Assembly: GCF_003932785.1 (NCBI RefSeq)
Contig: NZ_RQYT01000002.1
Span: 1 to 64,000 of the forward strand
DNA length: 64,000 nt
Origin: Arachnia propionica
Lineage (GTDB): Bacteria > Actinomycetota > Actinomycetes > Propionibacteriales > Propionibacteriaceae
Direction: 5' to 3'
The notes under the pieces were generated by a model, which worked only from the letters and a program-made list of their open reading frames with translations, was not told the origin of the DNA and made no database searches. Position numbers and translations under genes: made by a program. Positions 8,320-17,693 of this stretch are shown here, piece by piece; the first letter of the stretch is position 1; each line of letters begins with the position of its first letter.

Positions 8320-9510
8320 TCAGTCCTGGAGTCGGCCCAGGGTGATGGCGAGACGCAGGACGTAGGCCTCCCTGGCATCCGTTGGGTTGTACCCGGTGAG
8401 TTCCTGGACGCGCTTGAGTCGATAACGAACCGTGTTGGGGTGGATGTACATGGCGCGGGCGGTGGCCTCCGTCGAGGAGCCGGCATCAAGGAATCCGACG
8501 CAGGTGTCGAGGAGTTCCTTCGAGCCACGGAGAGCCTCGTACACCTCTTTCGCGAGGGTCCGCCGTGCGTGCCCATCACCGGCCAGCGCCCGCTCGGGAA
8601 GAAGATCGGCGGCCAGCAGGGTGCGTGGTCCCTCCGGCCATGCCTTCGCGGCGCGGAACCCGTGCGCGGCCTCGCGGGCCGACTTGGGTGCGCCTCCGAG
8701 GCCGGCGCTGAGAGGACCGACGACCACCGGGCCGTCGGCGAAGCATCCCTCCAGCTGACGGACCACGGAGCACGTGGCCTCGGCATCCGTGAGGGCGGCC
8801 CCCGCGAGGATGCACACCAGGCGTTCCCCTTGGGGGGCGGCGAGGACGTCCAACTGGAGCCTCGATGCCGCCCGACGCAGATCCTCGACGCGTGGGTCCT
8901 TCGGCGCGCCGGCCAGCACCACCACGGTGGGCGCCTCGGAGTTCCACCCGAGGGTGGAAGCGCGGGAGAAGACCGATTCGTCGGTCTCGTCCCGCACCAC
9001 CGCGTCGATGACGGTGGCCTCGATGCGCGAGTCCCAGGCACCCCGGGACTCCGCCGCCCGGGCGTAGACGGCGGCGGCGGCGAAGGCGATCTCCCGGGAG
9101 AACAGGACGATCCCGATCTGCAGCGGCTGCCGGTCCGCGCGGGGGAGCAACAACTGGATCTGTTCCTCCACGACGTCCGTCGTCGTGCGCACGAGGTCGA
9201 CGGTCTGCTGGAGCGAGATCCTGCCCGCCATGGCCCGCGGCGCGGCATCGAAGACCCGCTCGGGGACGAAATCCTCACCGGAGACCCAGTCGACGAACCC
9301 GTCGATGCCGCCACGGGCGAGGATGCTGATCCAGGAGCGGGACTCGGCGTCGAGTTCGGCGAACCAACCGTGGCGTGTCTCGAGGGCCGTCAGGGTGGCG
9401 GTGTTCATGGCCGCACGTGCCGAGCGGAGACGTTTGAGGATCCCGGCACGGGTGCGTGCCGAGGGGACTGTGGCCGGCAGGGTTCCGGCGCGGGGAGACG
9501 AAACGGACAT
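8320..9510 (-). CDS. fasR: PucR/CdaR-type transcriptional regulator, FasR-like
   Basis: This DNA-binding regulator has 396 residues. Its C-terminal helix-turn-helix of the PucR type reads AMYIHPNTVRYRLKRVQELTG (residues about 352-372). The N-terminal two thirds resembles the GGDEF-like or sensory part of this family. In Streptomyces coelicolor, FasR of this class sits directly upstream of fabD-fabH-acpP-fabF and activates it. The identical gene order here supports orthology. A TAGGCT -10 box (9520-9525) lies 9 bases before the ATG with no Shine-Dalgarno, suggesting a near-leaderless mRNA. The symbol rests on synteny plus family, not on an alignment. Confidence 0.8.
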   Translation of the reverse strand: MSVSSPRAGTLPATVPSARTRAGILKRLRSARAAMNTATLTALETRHGWFAELDAESRSWISILARGGIDGFVDWVSGEDFVPERVFDAAPRAMAGRISLQQTVDLVRTTTDVVEEQIQLLLPRADRQPLQIGIVLFSREIAFAAAAVYARAAESRGAWDSRIEATVIDAVVRDETDESVFSRASTLGWNSEAPTVVVLAGAPKDPRVEDLRRAASRLQLDVLAAPQGERLVCILAGAALTDAEATCSVVRQLEGCFADGPVVVGPLSAGLGGAPKSAREAAHGFRAAKAWPEGPRTLLAADLLPERALAGDGHARRTLAKEVYEALRGSKELLDTCVGFLDAGSSTEATARAMYIHPNTVRYRLKRVQELTGYNPTDAREAYVLRLAITLGRLQD

Positions 9511-9556
9511 CGTGTCGTCAGCCTACCCGCGCCGGAACATGGGTGATTGGGTGGGG

Positions 9557-10494
9557 TCAGCCCTTGACAGCGCCGCCGAGCATGCCGCGAACGAAGAAAC
9601 GCTGCATGGCCAGGAAGACGATCATGGGGATGAACATCGAGATGAACGCGCCCGCGCTCAGCAGGTGCCATTTCGCGCCGAGGGTCCCGGACAGCTCCGC
9701 GACCCTGACGGTCAGGGGTGCCACGTTCTTGTTGCCTCCTGCGAAGGTCAACGACACGAGCAGGTCGTTCCACACCCACAGGAACTGGAAGATCCCGAAC
9801 GACGCGATCGCCGGGAGCAGCAATGGCAGCAGCACCCTGAAGAAGATCTTCACGTGACCGGCCCCATCCACCTTGGCGGCCTCGATGAGGGAGGCGGGGA
9901 TCTCCTTCATGAAGTTGTGCAGCAGGAAGATGGCCCGCGGCAACGCGAAGATGGAATGGGACAACCACACCGTCCAGAAGGAGCCCGCGATGCCCCAGTT
10001 GACGTACTGGGTGAGCAGCGGGACCAAGGTGACCTGGATCGGGACCACCTGAAGGGCGAACACCGCCACGAACAGGATGTTGCGTCCGGGGAACTCGATC
10101 CAGGCGAAGGCGTAGGCCGCGATGAGGGCGATGAAGATCGGGATCACCACGGAGGGGATCGTGATCACGAAGGAGTTCAGGAAGAAGGTGCCCAACTCCG
10201 TCGACGAGTTGTTCATCGCCTCGTCGTAGCTCTGCAGGGTGGTTCACAGGGTCTGTGAACCACGTCCACCAACCGGTGGTACGGATCTCCTTGGCCGGGC
10301 GGAGCGACGTGAGGAACAGCCCGAAGGTGAGCATCAGCCCGGCAGGGAGCAGGAAACCGATGGCGGGCAGCCATCCTGGCCACAGGTCCGCGGTGAAGAG
10401 GATGATCGCCATGACCGCGGCGAACATCAGGACGGCGACGCACATCACCAGCATCCTCTCGGCGGGGGGTGTCGGCAGCGAGCAACCAGTCCAT
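9557..10494 (-). pseudogene. Decayed ABC sugar permease, apparently a MalF/MalG fusion with two frameshifts
   Basis: The last 219 codons (9557-10216) encode the membrane part of a MalG-type permease, including the EAA loop (EAAKVDGAGHVKIFF). Upstream pieces are in other frames. MDWLLAADTP starts at the ATG at 10494 behind CAGGAG. The frame then shifts at a run of six C (about 10462-10470) to a two-helix segment ending TGGWWTWFTDPVN in sense, and shifts again near 10240. The first helices look like MalF and the SLRPAKEIRTTGWW part looks like MalG, so a deletion may have joined two permease genes. No separate MalF gene or ATPase is present. Sequencing indels could explain the shifts but not the missing permease. 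Confidence 0.7.
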
Positions 10495-10526
10495 GGGGTC
10501 AACTCCTGTCTGAGTTGGTTCTCAAG

Positions 10527-10564
10527 GGGTTGGGACCACGGCCCTGAAGGCGCGGTCCCAACCC
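10527..10564 (-). other. Stem-loop between binding-protein gene and permease remnant
   Basis: GGGTTGGGACC (10527-10537) pairs perfectly with GGTCCCAACCC (10554-10564). Such hairpins after the first gene of maltose-type operons reduce read-through so the binding protein is made in excess. The role here is inferred. Confidence 0.55.
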
Positions 10565-10583
10565 GTACGAGAAGACGTAGGCG

Positions 10584-11963
10584 TCAGTTCTTCGGCCAGC
10601 TGTTCTCGATCTCGGTGAGCACATCCGTGCTGGACTGATCAAGCGTGATCCAGTTGGTCATGCCCTTCCAGAAGGTCCCGGCCCCGACAGCACCCGGCAT
10701 GATGTCCGAGCCGTCGAAGCGAACCAGGGTCTTGTCATCGGTGAGCAGTTCGAAGGCGAGCTTGTCGATCGGCGACTTGAGGTTGTTGGGATCCAGCTTC
10801 TTGTTGGCGGAGACCCAGCCGGCACTTGTCGCCTTGGCCTTCTCGTTGCTCCACTCCGGCGAGGTCAGGTAGGCCTGGAACGCCTTGACCTCCTCGCGGT
10901 CGGAGAAGGCTGCGGCGAACTCGCCACCGGTGAGGAGCGGCTGCGTGGCGGCATCCTGGCCGGGCAGGTAGAAGGCGAACACGTCGCCGTCCTCGGCGAC
11001 CGTGACGTCCTCGGGCCAGTTCGCTTGGTAGAACGACGCCTGTCGGTGCAGGAAGCACGTTCCGTCGAGGATGGGTAGACCGGCCTCACCGGACGGGGTG
11101 GTGGCGATGCTCTTGACGTTGCCGTAGCCGCCGTTGACGTAGGCCTCGTTCTTCAGGATGCTGCCGGCCTTGTCGAGTGCGGTCACGACCTTGGGGTCGT
11201 TGAAAGGGATCTCGTGGTTCACCCACTTGTCGTAGTCCTCAGGGCTGGCGAAGCGCAGCATCATGTCCTCGAGCCAGTCGGTGGCCGGCCACCCGGTGGC
11301 GCCGCCCGACTGAATCCCCGCGCACCAGGGTTTCGCATCCGGATGATCCGCGACGATCTCGTCGGTCAGGGCCATGAGGTCATCCCACGTGGTGGGGATC
11401 TCGTAGCCGTTCTCCTGGAACTGCTTCGGGGAGTACCAGACGAAGGACTTGGCGTTGGCACCCACGGGAACCGCGTAGACCTTGCCGTCGACGGAGCCGT
11501 ACTCCTTCCAGTCCTGGGTGTAGTTCTCCTCGATGTTGGTCAGGGCCTGGCCGCTGACCTCGACGACCTTCCCGGGGAACCGGTCGACGATGGTCTTGAG
11601 CAGGCCGGGCTGGGGCAGGTAGGCGATGTCCGGAGGAGAACCTGCCTCGATCTTCACGGGCAGCTGGGCCTCGAACTCGCGGGAGCCCTCGTAGTTGACC
11701 TTGGCACCCGTGCACTCCTCGAAGGCCTTGAAGGAGTCGATGTGAGGCTGATCCTCGGGGCTGACGATCGAGGTGTAGACATTGATGTTCCTGCCGGAGA
11801 GATCCCCGTACACCTCGTAGGCGGCGCAGTCCGTGGGGGAATCATCCCCAGCAGCTGACGACGCCGGGTTCGCGGAGCCCCCGGAGGAGCCACAGGCGGC
11901 CAGCGCCACCAGTGACAGGGCGCTGAGGGTGGCCAGGGCTCCCCGGTTCGTGATGCGGAACAT
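10584..11963 (-). CDS. Extracellular sugar-binding lipoprotein of an ABC importer
   Basis: This solute-binding protein of family 1 (MalE-like) has 459 residues. It begins with a lipoprotein signal ending in LVALAAC, with Cys24 as the lipidation site, followed by a Gly/Ser linker. The mature part has typical features such as YTSIVSPEDQ, SPPDIAYLPQPG and FAFYLPGQ. The ATG at 11963 follows AAAGGA. It looks intact although its permease partner downstream is broken, so it may be orphaned or work with permeases elsewhere. Substrate is probably an alpha-glucoside-like sugar by family resemblance, which is weak evidence. Confidence 0.88.
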   Translation of the reverse strand: MFRITNRGALATLSALSLVALAACGSSGGSANPASSAAGDDSPTDCAAYEVYGDLSGRNINVYTSIVSPEDQPHIDSFKAFEECTGAKVNYEGSREFEAQLPVKIEAGSPPDIAYLPQPGLLKTIVDRFPGKVVEVSGQALTNIEENYTQDWKEYGSVDGKVYAVPVGANAKSFVWYSPKQFQENGYEIPTTWDDLMALTDEIVADHPDAKPWCAGIQSGGATGWPATDWLEDMMLRFASPEDYDKWVNHEIPFNDPKVVTALDKAGSILKNEAYVNGGYGNVKSIATTPSGEAGLPILDGTCFLHRQASFYQANWPEDVTVAEDGDVFAFYLPGQDAATQPLLTGGEFAAAFSDREEVKAFQAYLTSPEWSNEKAKATSAGWVSANKKLDPNNLKSPIDKLAFELLTDDKTLVRFDGSDIMPGAVGAGTFWKGMTNWITLDQSSTDVLTEIENSWPKN

Positions 11964-12173
11964 CCTTGTCCTTTCCATCGGGTCGGAACACCACTTCCTC
12001 ACCTCATCCCATCCGAAGCGGGAGGGATGGAGCAAGCCAATGTGGTCACGATCCAGTAACGATTTCATGTGGGAGGCGTTCCCGAGAAGTACCCGGAACC
12101 GCTTGGGTGTCCTCGGGGCAGGATGCGCGGTATGTTTGATGCACCTGTGCTCAACTGCGACGAGAGGACTCAT

Positions 12174-14936
12174 GTGAGCATCAACGACGAGGCCGGGCCC
12201 ATCCTGAACGGGCTGCCGACGAACCTCCCCGACACTGATCCGGGTGAGACCGCGGAGTGGCTCGAATCGCTCGATGGGGTGATCGAGCATGGGGGGCGCA
12301 ACCGTGCCCGTTACGTGATGCTGAAGCTGCTTGAACGCGCGCGTGAACTCCACGTGGGCGTGCCGTCGTTGACGGGTACCGACTACGTCAACACGATTCC
12401 GGTCGACAAGGAACCGGAGTACCCGGGTGACGAGGATCTCGAGCGCCAGATCCGGCGCTTGCTGCGCTGGAACGCCGCCATCACCGTGCACCGTGCCCAA
12501 CGCCCCGGCGTGGGTGTGGGCGGCCACATCTCGTCCTTCGCCTCCTCGGCCACCCTCTACGAGGTCGGCTTCAACCACTTCTTCCGCGGCAAGGACCACC
12601 CGGGTGGTGGCGACCAGGTGTTCTTCCAGGGGCACGCGTCGCCGGGCATGTACGCCCGCGCGTTCCTTGAGGGACGCCTCCAGGAGGTCGACCTCGACGG
12701 CTTCCGTCAGGAACACAGCCACATCGTCGACGGCCGGGTGAGGGCACTGCCCTCCTATCCGCACCCGCACCAGATGCCCGACTTCTGGGAGTTCCCGACG
12801 GTCTCCATGGGGCTCGGCCCCATGAACGCCATCTATCAGGCGCAGTTCAACCGTTACCTGCACAACCGGGGCATCAAGGACACCTCCGACCAGCACGTGT
12901 GGGCCTTCCTCGGTGACGGCGAGATGGATGAGCCGGAGTCCCGTGGTCTGCTCCAGCTGGCGGCCAACGAGGAACTCGACAACCTCACCTTCGTCGTCAA
13001 CTGCAACCTGCAACGGCTGGATGGCCCGGTCCGCGGCAACGGCAAGATCGTGCAGGAACTCGAGGCCTTCTTCCGCGGTGCGGGCTGGAACGTCATCAAG
13101 GTCATCTGGGGACGCGGCTGGGATCCGCTCCTCGCGGAGGACTCCGACGGCGCCCTCGTCAACCTCATGAACACCACCGCCGATGGCGACTACCAGACCT
13201 TCAAGGCCAACGACGGCGCCTATGTCCGGGAGCACTTCTTCGGGCGCGATCCGCGGACCGCGGCGATGGTCAAGGACTGGAGCGATGAACAGATCTGGTC
13301 GCTCACCCGAGGCGGCCACGACTTCCACAAGGTGTACGCGGCCTACAAGGCGGCAACGGAGTTCACGGGGGCCCCGACCGTCGTCCTGGCCCACACCATC
13401 AAGGGGTACTTCCTCGGGCGTCATTTCGCCGGACGGAACGCGACCCATCAGATGAAGAAGATGGCGCTGGAGGACCTCAAGTCGCTGCGTGACCGAGTCC
13501 ATCTGCCGATCTCCGACGAGGTGCTGGAGGCTGACCCGTACCGCCCGCCGTACTTCCGTCCGTCCGAGGACGATCCGCGCATGCAGTACCTGCAGCAGCG
13601 TCGTCGGGAACTGGGTGGCTACCTCCCCGAACGCCGGGGGGACCGCAAGTTCATCTCGCTTCCGGCGGAGAAGACCTACGACTCGGTCCGAAAGGGGTCC
13701 GGCAAGCAGGGTGTCGCCACGACGATGGCCTTCGTGCGACTCCTCAAGGACCTCATGAGGGACAAGGAGTTCGCTCCCCGTGTGGTGCCGATCATCCCGG
13801 ACGAGGCCCGCACCTTCGGCATGGACGCGTTCTTCCCGACCATCAAGATCTACAACCCCCACGGCCAGAACTACACCCCCGTGGATGCGGACCTGTTCCT
13901 CAGCTACCGTGAGGCGGTCAAGGGGCAGATCCTGCACACCGGTATCAACGAGGCGGGTTCCGTGGCGGCCTTCACCGCGGCGGGCACCTCGTACGCGACC
14001 CACGGTGAGCCGATGGTCCCGATCTACGTCTTCTACTCGATGTTCGGGTTCCAGCGCACCGGGGACTCCTTCTGGGCCGCCGGCGACCAGCTGGCGCGCG
14101 GTTTCATCATCGGGGCCACCGCTGGCCGCACCACCCTGACGGGGGAGGGCACCCAGCACATGGATGGTCATTCCCCGATCCTCGCGTCCACGAACCCCGC
14201 TGTGGTGGCCTACGACCCGGCCTACGGGTACGAGATCGCCCACATCGTCAAGGACGGGCTCCGGCGGATGTATGGCGAGCAGCCGGAGAACGTCATGTAC
14301 TACCTCACGGTCTACAACGAGCCCTACCAGCAGCCCGCGGAGCCGGAGGGCGTGGACGTCGAGGGCATCCTCAAGGGCATGTACCTCCTTCGCCCCGGTT
14401 CGACCGAGGGGCTCGGGGAGGATGCGCGCCGCGCCCAGATCCTCGCCTCCGGCGTCGGCGTGAACTGGGCGCTCGAGGCACAGGAACTGCTGCGACGGGA
14501 CCACGGCGTGGTCGCCGACGTATGGTCGGTGACCTCCTGGAACGAACTGGCCCGCGAGGGGCGCCGCCGGGACCGTGAACGCTTCGACGATCCGTTCGGC
14601 GAGCACGAGCCAACCTGGGTGGAGCAGAAGCTCGAGGGCACCTCCGGCCCCATCGTCGCGGTGAGTGACTACATGCACGCCGTCCCGGACCAGATCCGGC
14701 CCTGGGTGCCGCGGGACTACTCCACCCTCGGGGCCGATGGTTTCGGATTCTCCGACACCCGCGCCGCGGCCCGTCGTCACTACCGGATCGACGGACCCTC
14801 CATCGCGGTGGCGGTGCTGCAGCGTCTCGCCATGAACGGTGAGGTGCCGCAGGAATGGGCGACGGAGGCTGCGGCGCGCTACCGTCTCGACGATGTCACG
14901 GCCGGGACGTCCGGCAAGGCCGGGGACGACGAGTGA
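12174..14936 (+). CDS. aceE: Pyruvate dehydrogenase E1 component, homodimeric type
   Basis: It decarboxylates pyruvate with thiamine diphosphate and passes acetyl groups to the E2 lipoyl domains. From the GTG at 12174 (GAGAGGA upstream) it has 920 residues, matching AceE. The thiamine-binding motif [12 protein letters not shown] leads to [11 protein letters not shown] about 30 residues on. The family segments [20 protein letters not shown] and [11 protein letters not shown] are present. Longer ATG starts in frame (for example 12132) cannot be excluded. It is followed by a strong terminator and the DUF3052 gene. E2 and E3 genes are not in the window. Confidence 0.96.
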   Translation: MSINDEAGPILNGLPTNLPDTDPGETAEWLESLDGVIEHGGRNRARYVMLKLLERARELHVGVPSLTGTDYVNTIPVDKEPEYPGDEDLERQIRRLLRWNAAITVHRAQRPGVGVGGHISSFASSATLYEVGFNHFFRGKDHPGGGDQVFFQGHASPGMYARAFLEGRLQEVDLDGFRQEHSHIVDGRVRALPSYPHPHQMPDFWEFPTVSMGLGPMNAIYQAQFNRYLHNRGIKDTSDQHVWAFLGDGEMDEPESRGLLQLAANEELDNLTFVVNCNLQRLDGPVRGNGKIVQELEAFFRGAGWNVIKVIWGRGWDPLLAEDSDGALVNLMNTTADGDYQTFKANDGAYVREHFFGRDPRTAAMVKDWSDEQIWSLTRGGHDFHKVYAAYKAATEFTGAPTVVLAHTIKGYFLGRHFAGRNATHQMKKMALEDLKSLRDRVHLPISDEVLEADPYRPPYFRPSEDDPRMQYLQQRRRELGGYLPERRGDRKFISLPAEKTYDSVRKGSGKQGVATTMAFVRLLKDLMRDKEFAPRVVPIIPDEARTFGMDAFFPTIKIYNPHGQNYTPVDADLFLSYREAVKGQILHTGINEAGSVAAFTAAGTSYATHGEPMVPIYVFYSMFGFQRTGDSFWAAGDQLARGFIIGATAGRTTLTGEGTQHMDGHSPILASTNPAVVAYDPAYGYEIAHIVKDGLRRMYGEQPENVMYYLTVYNEPYQQPAEPEGVDVEGILKGMYLLRPGSTEGLGEDARRAQILASGVGVNWALEAQELLRRDHGVVADVWSVTSWNELAREGRRRDRERFDDPFGEHEPTWVEQKLEGTSGPIVAVSDYMHAVPDQIRPWVPRDYSTLGADGFGFSDTRAAARRHYRIDGPSIAVAVLQRLAMNGEVPQEWATEAAARYRLDDVTAGTSGKAGDDE

Positions 14937-14961
14937 CCCGACCCGACGTGTTGTCAGGGAG

Positions 14962-14982
14962 CCCGGGTGCGCAGCACCCGGG
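14962..14982 (+). terminator. Stem-loop terminator after aceE
   Basis: CCCGGGTGC pairs perfectly with GCACCCGGG around a GCA loop, 26 bases after the aceE stop codon. There is no U-tract. Confidence 0.75.
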
Positions 14983-15019
14983 TCATCTGGCAGGCTAGGG
15001 ACGTGGCACCGTTGAAGGA

Positions 15020-15439
15020 ATGGAAACTCCCGTGAACGCCGCGAACGAGGGGGAGGTGCTTGGCCTCAGGCCAGGCATGGTGGTCCAGGAGCTCGGCTGG
15101 GACGAGGACACGGACGCAACGTTGCGTGACCTCATCATGGACGCGATCGACGCCGAGATGGTCGAGGAGGCCATCGAGGCCGTCGACGTGGTCTTCCTGT
15201 GGTGGCGGGACGACGACGGCGACGTCGCCGACGGACTCGTCGACGCGATGACCGACCTGGCCGGGACCGGGTGGATCTGGCTGCTCACCCCCAAGGTCGG
15301 GCGCCCCGGCTACGTCGGCCCCAGCGACATCTCAGAGGGGGTGACCACCGCTGGTCTGTCCCTGACCAGCCAGGTCAACGTCAGCCCCCAGTGGCAGGCC
15401 CACAAGGTGGTGCGCCCCAAGGGGGGTGCGCGCCGCTGA
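15020..15439 (+). CDS. DUF3052 family protein
   Basis: This acidic soluble protein of 139 residues has unknown function. The family pattern is visible: GLRPGMVVQELGWDEDTD, DVVFLWWRDDDGDVADGLVDAM, and WLLTPKVGRPGYVGPSDI. In many Actinobacteria this gene directly follows aceE, as here. No catalytic residues can be named. The genomic link suggests a role around pyruvate metabolism but that is inference. An ATG at 15020 follows GAAGGA. Confidence 0.85.
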   Translation: METPVNAANEGEVLGLRPGMVVQELGWDEDTDATLRDLIMDAIDAEMVEEAIEAVDVVFLWWRDDDGDVADGLVDAMTDLAGTGWIWLLTPKVGRPGYVGPSDISEGVTTAGLSLTSQVNVSPQWQAHKVVRPKGGARR

Positions 15440-15464
15440 ACCCCGCAACCGAGAGAGGACCATC

Positions 15465-17678
15465 ATGACCGTCAAACCCCGTATCGGAGTCCTCACCTCG
15501 GGTGGCGATGCCCAGGGCATGAACGCCGCCGTGCGGGCGATCGTGCGTGCCGCCATCCAGGCCGGGGCGGAGGTGTTCGCCATCCGGGAGGGTTGGCAGG
15601 GCGCTGTCCTCGGGGGCGACCACATCCAGCAGATGGGGTGGGGGGACGTGTCCGGGATCCTCAACACCGGAGGAACGGTGATCGGTACCGCCAGGTGCCT
15701 GGAGTTCCGCGAACGCGAGGGTCGGCTCCGGGCGGTGCGCAACCTCGTCCAGGCGGAGATCGATCGGCTGATCGTCATCGGTGGTGACGGGTCGCTCACA
15801 GGAACGCGGGAACTGCGCGTCGGATGGGGCGACCTGTTGGAGGAACTCGTGGCCTCCGGCGAACTCTCCTCGGAGCTGGCCGAACGTCACCCCGTGCTCC
15901 GGATCGCCGGTCTCGCCGGTTCGATCGACAACGACATGGTCGGGACCGACATGACGATCGGCACGGACAGCGCCCTCCACCGCATCACCGAGGCCATCGA
16001 CTCCATCAGCAGCACCGCCGAGTCGCATCAGCGAACCTTCATCGTTGAGGTGATGGGGCGCAACTGCGGCTACCTGGCCCTCATGAGCGCCATCGCGGGG
16101 GGAGCCGATTACACGTTCCTGCCCGAGTCCCCGCCGCTTGATGGCTGGGAGGACCAGATGGTGGAGGTCCTGGAGCAGGGAAGGGAGGCTGGGCGGCGCG
16201 ACTCCATCATCGTCGTCGCGGAGGGGGCCGCTGACCGGCAGGGAGAAGCCATCACCGCATCCCGGGTCCAGGGGGTCATCCAGGAGCGCACGGGTGAGGA
16301 GCCGCGCATCACGATCCTCGGGCACGTGCAGCGGGGTGGCACCCCGTCGGCCTATGACCGTTGGATGGCAACCTCCTGTGGGGTGCGCGCCGTTCAGGAG
16401 GTGCTCCGCGCGGATGCGGACTCGGAGCCACTCCTGGTCGGGGTCCAGAACCACGAGCTGAGCGCCGTTCCCCTGCTGGACGCGGTGGACCGGACCCGAC
16501 GCATCGGTGATCTCATCGCCGAGGGGGACTACGAGGCTGCGATCGAGTCCCGGGGGTCGGGGTTCATGATGATGATTGACATCTACCGGACGTTGTCCGA
16601 GGCCACGCCGTCGGTTGCCTCCCCTGGAGGCACGCGGGTGGCCTTCATGCACGCTGGAGCGCTCGCGCCGGGCATGAATCAGTTGGCCCGGGTCGCGGTG
16701 CGTTCAGGGATCGACCTCGGTCACCATGTGCTCGCGGTGCACGGTGGAGTGCCGGGACTCATCGAGGGGCGCCTCGAGGAGGTGACATGGGGAGCCGTGG
16801 AGGGCCTTGCCAACACGGGAGGGGCCAGCTTCGGGACGCGCCGCCACATCCCCACCGAGCCGGAGCTGTACCACATGGCCCGTCAGCTGGAGGAGCATCG
16901 CGTGGATGCGCTGCTCATCATGGGTGGCTTCCACGCCTATGCCACGGCCGACCTGATGGAACGGGAACGTCGTCGCTACCCGGCGTTCAACATCCCGATC
17001 GCCGTGGTTCCCGCGAGCATTGACAACAACCTTCCGGGTTGGCCGATGGCGGTGGGCGCGGACACCGCCATCGGCGTCGTCGTGGACTGCATCGACATGG
17101 TACGGATGTCGGCGTCCGCGTCCAAGCGGGCCTTCATCGTCGAGACGATGGGTCGGGGATGTGGCTTCCTGCCATTGGTCGGTGGGCTCGCCGGTGGGGC
17201 GGAGAAGGCCTATCTCCCGGAAACCGGGATCTCACTGGCCGAGTTGGAGCGTGACATTGCCGCACTCGTCGACGCCTTCGACTCGGGACGCAGTTTCTAC
17301 CTGGCCGTGACGGGCGAGAACGCCAGCGTCCACTACACGACGGATGTCCTGTCGAATTTGTACGAGGCCGAGGGCCGGGGACGGTTCACCGTGCGTGAGT
17401 TCGTGGTGGGGCACATCCAGCAGGGTGGGATCCCTTCCCCGTTCGACCGCATCAACGCCACCCGACTCGCCTGGAACGCGATGCGCAACCTGGATCAGCA
17501 GCTCAAGGAGGGGCGGGCCGACTACGTCGCGGCCCATGCCGGGAGCCCGGGCCTGTTCGCGCCGTTGCGTGACGTGGCCCACGACATGGACTGGGACAAC
17601 CAGCGGCCGCGGGAACAGTGGTGGTGGCGGCTCCGGGAGACATTCGACACCCTGAGTCGGCGTCCCGGGCAGGAGTGA
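15465..17678 (+). CDS. 6-phosphofructokinase, eukaryotic-type tandem-domain enzyme
   Basis: This protein of 737 residues consists of two fused PFK domains, against about 320-340 for ordinary bacterial PfkA. The N half looks catalytic: GGDAQGMN (13-20), ATP-site GGDGS (106-110, the Gly form of ATP-dependent enzymes), catalytic Asp155 in GSIDND, and MGRNCGYLAL. Long runs such as GTDMTIGTDSALHR and ILGHVQRGGTPSA match animal PFK closely from memory. The C half (from about 385) is degenerate at the ATP site, with GGFHA in place of GGDGS and SIDNN in place of SIDND, as in the regulatory half of eukaryotic PFK. The ATG at 15465 follows GAGAGAGGA. Expected role: committed step of glycolysis with possible allosteric control. 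Confidence 0.93.
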   Translation: MTVKPRIGVLTSGGDAQGMNAAVRAIVRAAIQAGAEVFAIREGWQGAVLGGDHIQQMGWGDVSGILNTGGTVIGTARCLEFREREGRLRAVRNLVQAEIDRLIVIGGDGSLTGTRELRVGWGDLLEELVASGELSSELAERHPVLRIAGLAGSIDNDMVGTDMTIGTDSALHRITEAIDSISSTAESHQRTFIVEVMGRNCGYLALMSAIAGGADYTFLPESPPLDGWEDQMVEVLEQGREAGRRDSIIVVAEGAADRQGEAITASRVQGVIQERTGEEPRITILGHVQRGGTPSAYDRWMATSCGVRAVQEVLRADADSEPLLVGVQNHELSAVPLLDAVDRTRRIGDLIAEGDYEAAIESRGSGFMMMIDIYRTLSEATPSVASPGGTRVAFMHAGALAPGMNQLARVAVRSGIDLGHHVLAVHGGVPGLIEGRLEEVTWGAVEGLANTGGASFGTRRHIPTEPELYHMARQLEEHRVDALLIMGGFHAYATADLMERERRRYPAFNIPIAVVPASIDNNLPGWPMAVGADTAIGVVVDCIDMVRMSASASKRAFIVETMGRGCGFLPLVGGLAGGAEKAYLPETGISLAELERDIAALVDAFDSGRSFYLAVTGENASVHYTTDVLSNLYEAEGRGRFTVREFVVGHIQQGGIPSPFDRINATRLAWNAMRNLDQQLKEGRADYVAAHAGSPGLFAPLRDVAHDMDWDNQRPREQWWWRLRETFDTLSRRPGQE

Positions 17679-17693
17679 ACCACCGCTGTTCAC

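Noticed and set aside
10230-10500. Programmed frameshifting in the permease remnant
   Set aside because: Two separate shifts, one in a C run, plus the absence of a second permease gene fit decay or sequencing error better than regulated frameshifting.
12050-12070. Possible LacI-type operator (TGAAATCGTTAC on the minus strand) upstream of the 10584-11963 binding-protein gene
   Set aside because: Only the left half fits the pattern and no regulator gene is adjacent, so the match is too weak to annotate.
10584-14780. 1398-residue minus-strand open frame covering the binding-protein gene and all of aceE
   Set aside because: Only the last 459 residues (from 11963) are a protein with a signal peptide and ribosome site. 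The rest is antisense to aceE and kept open by high GC.
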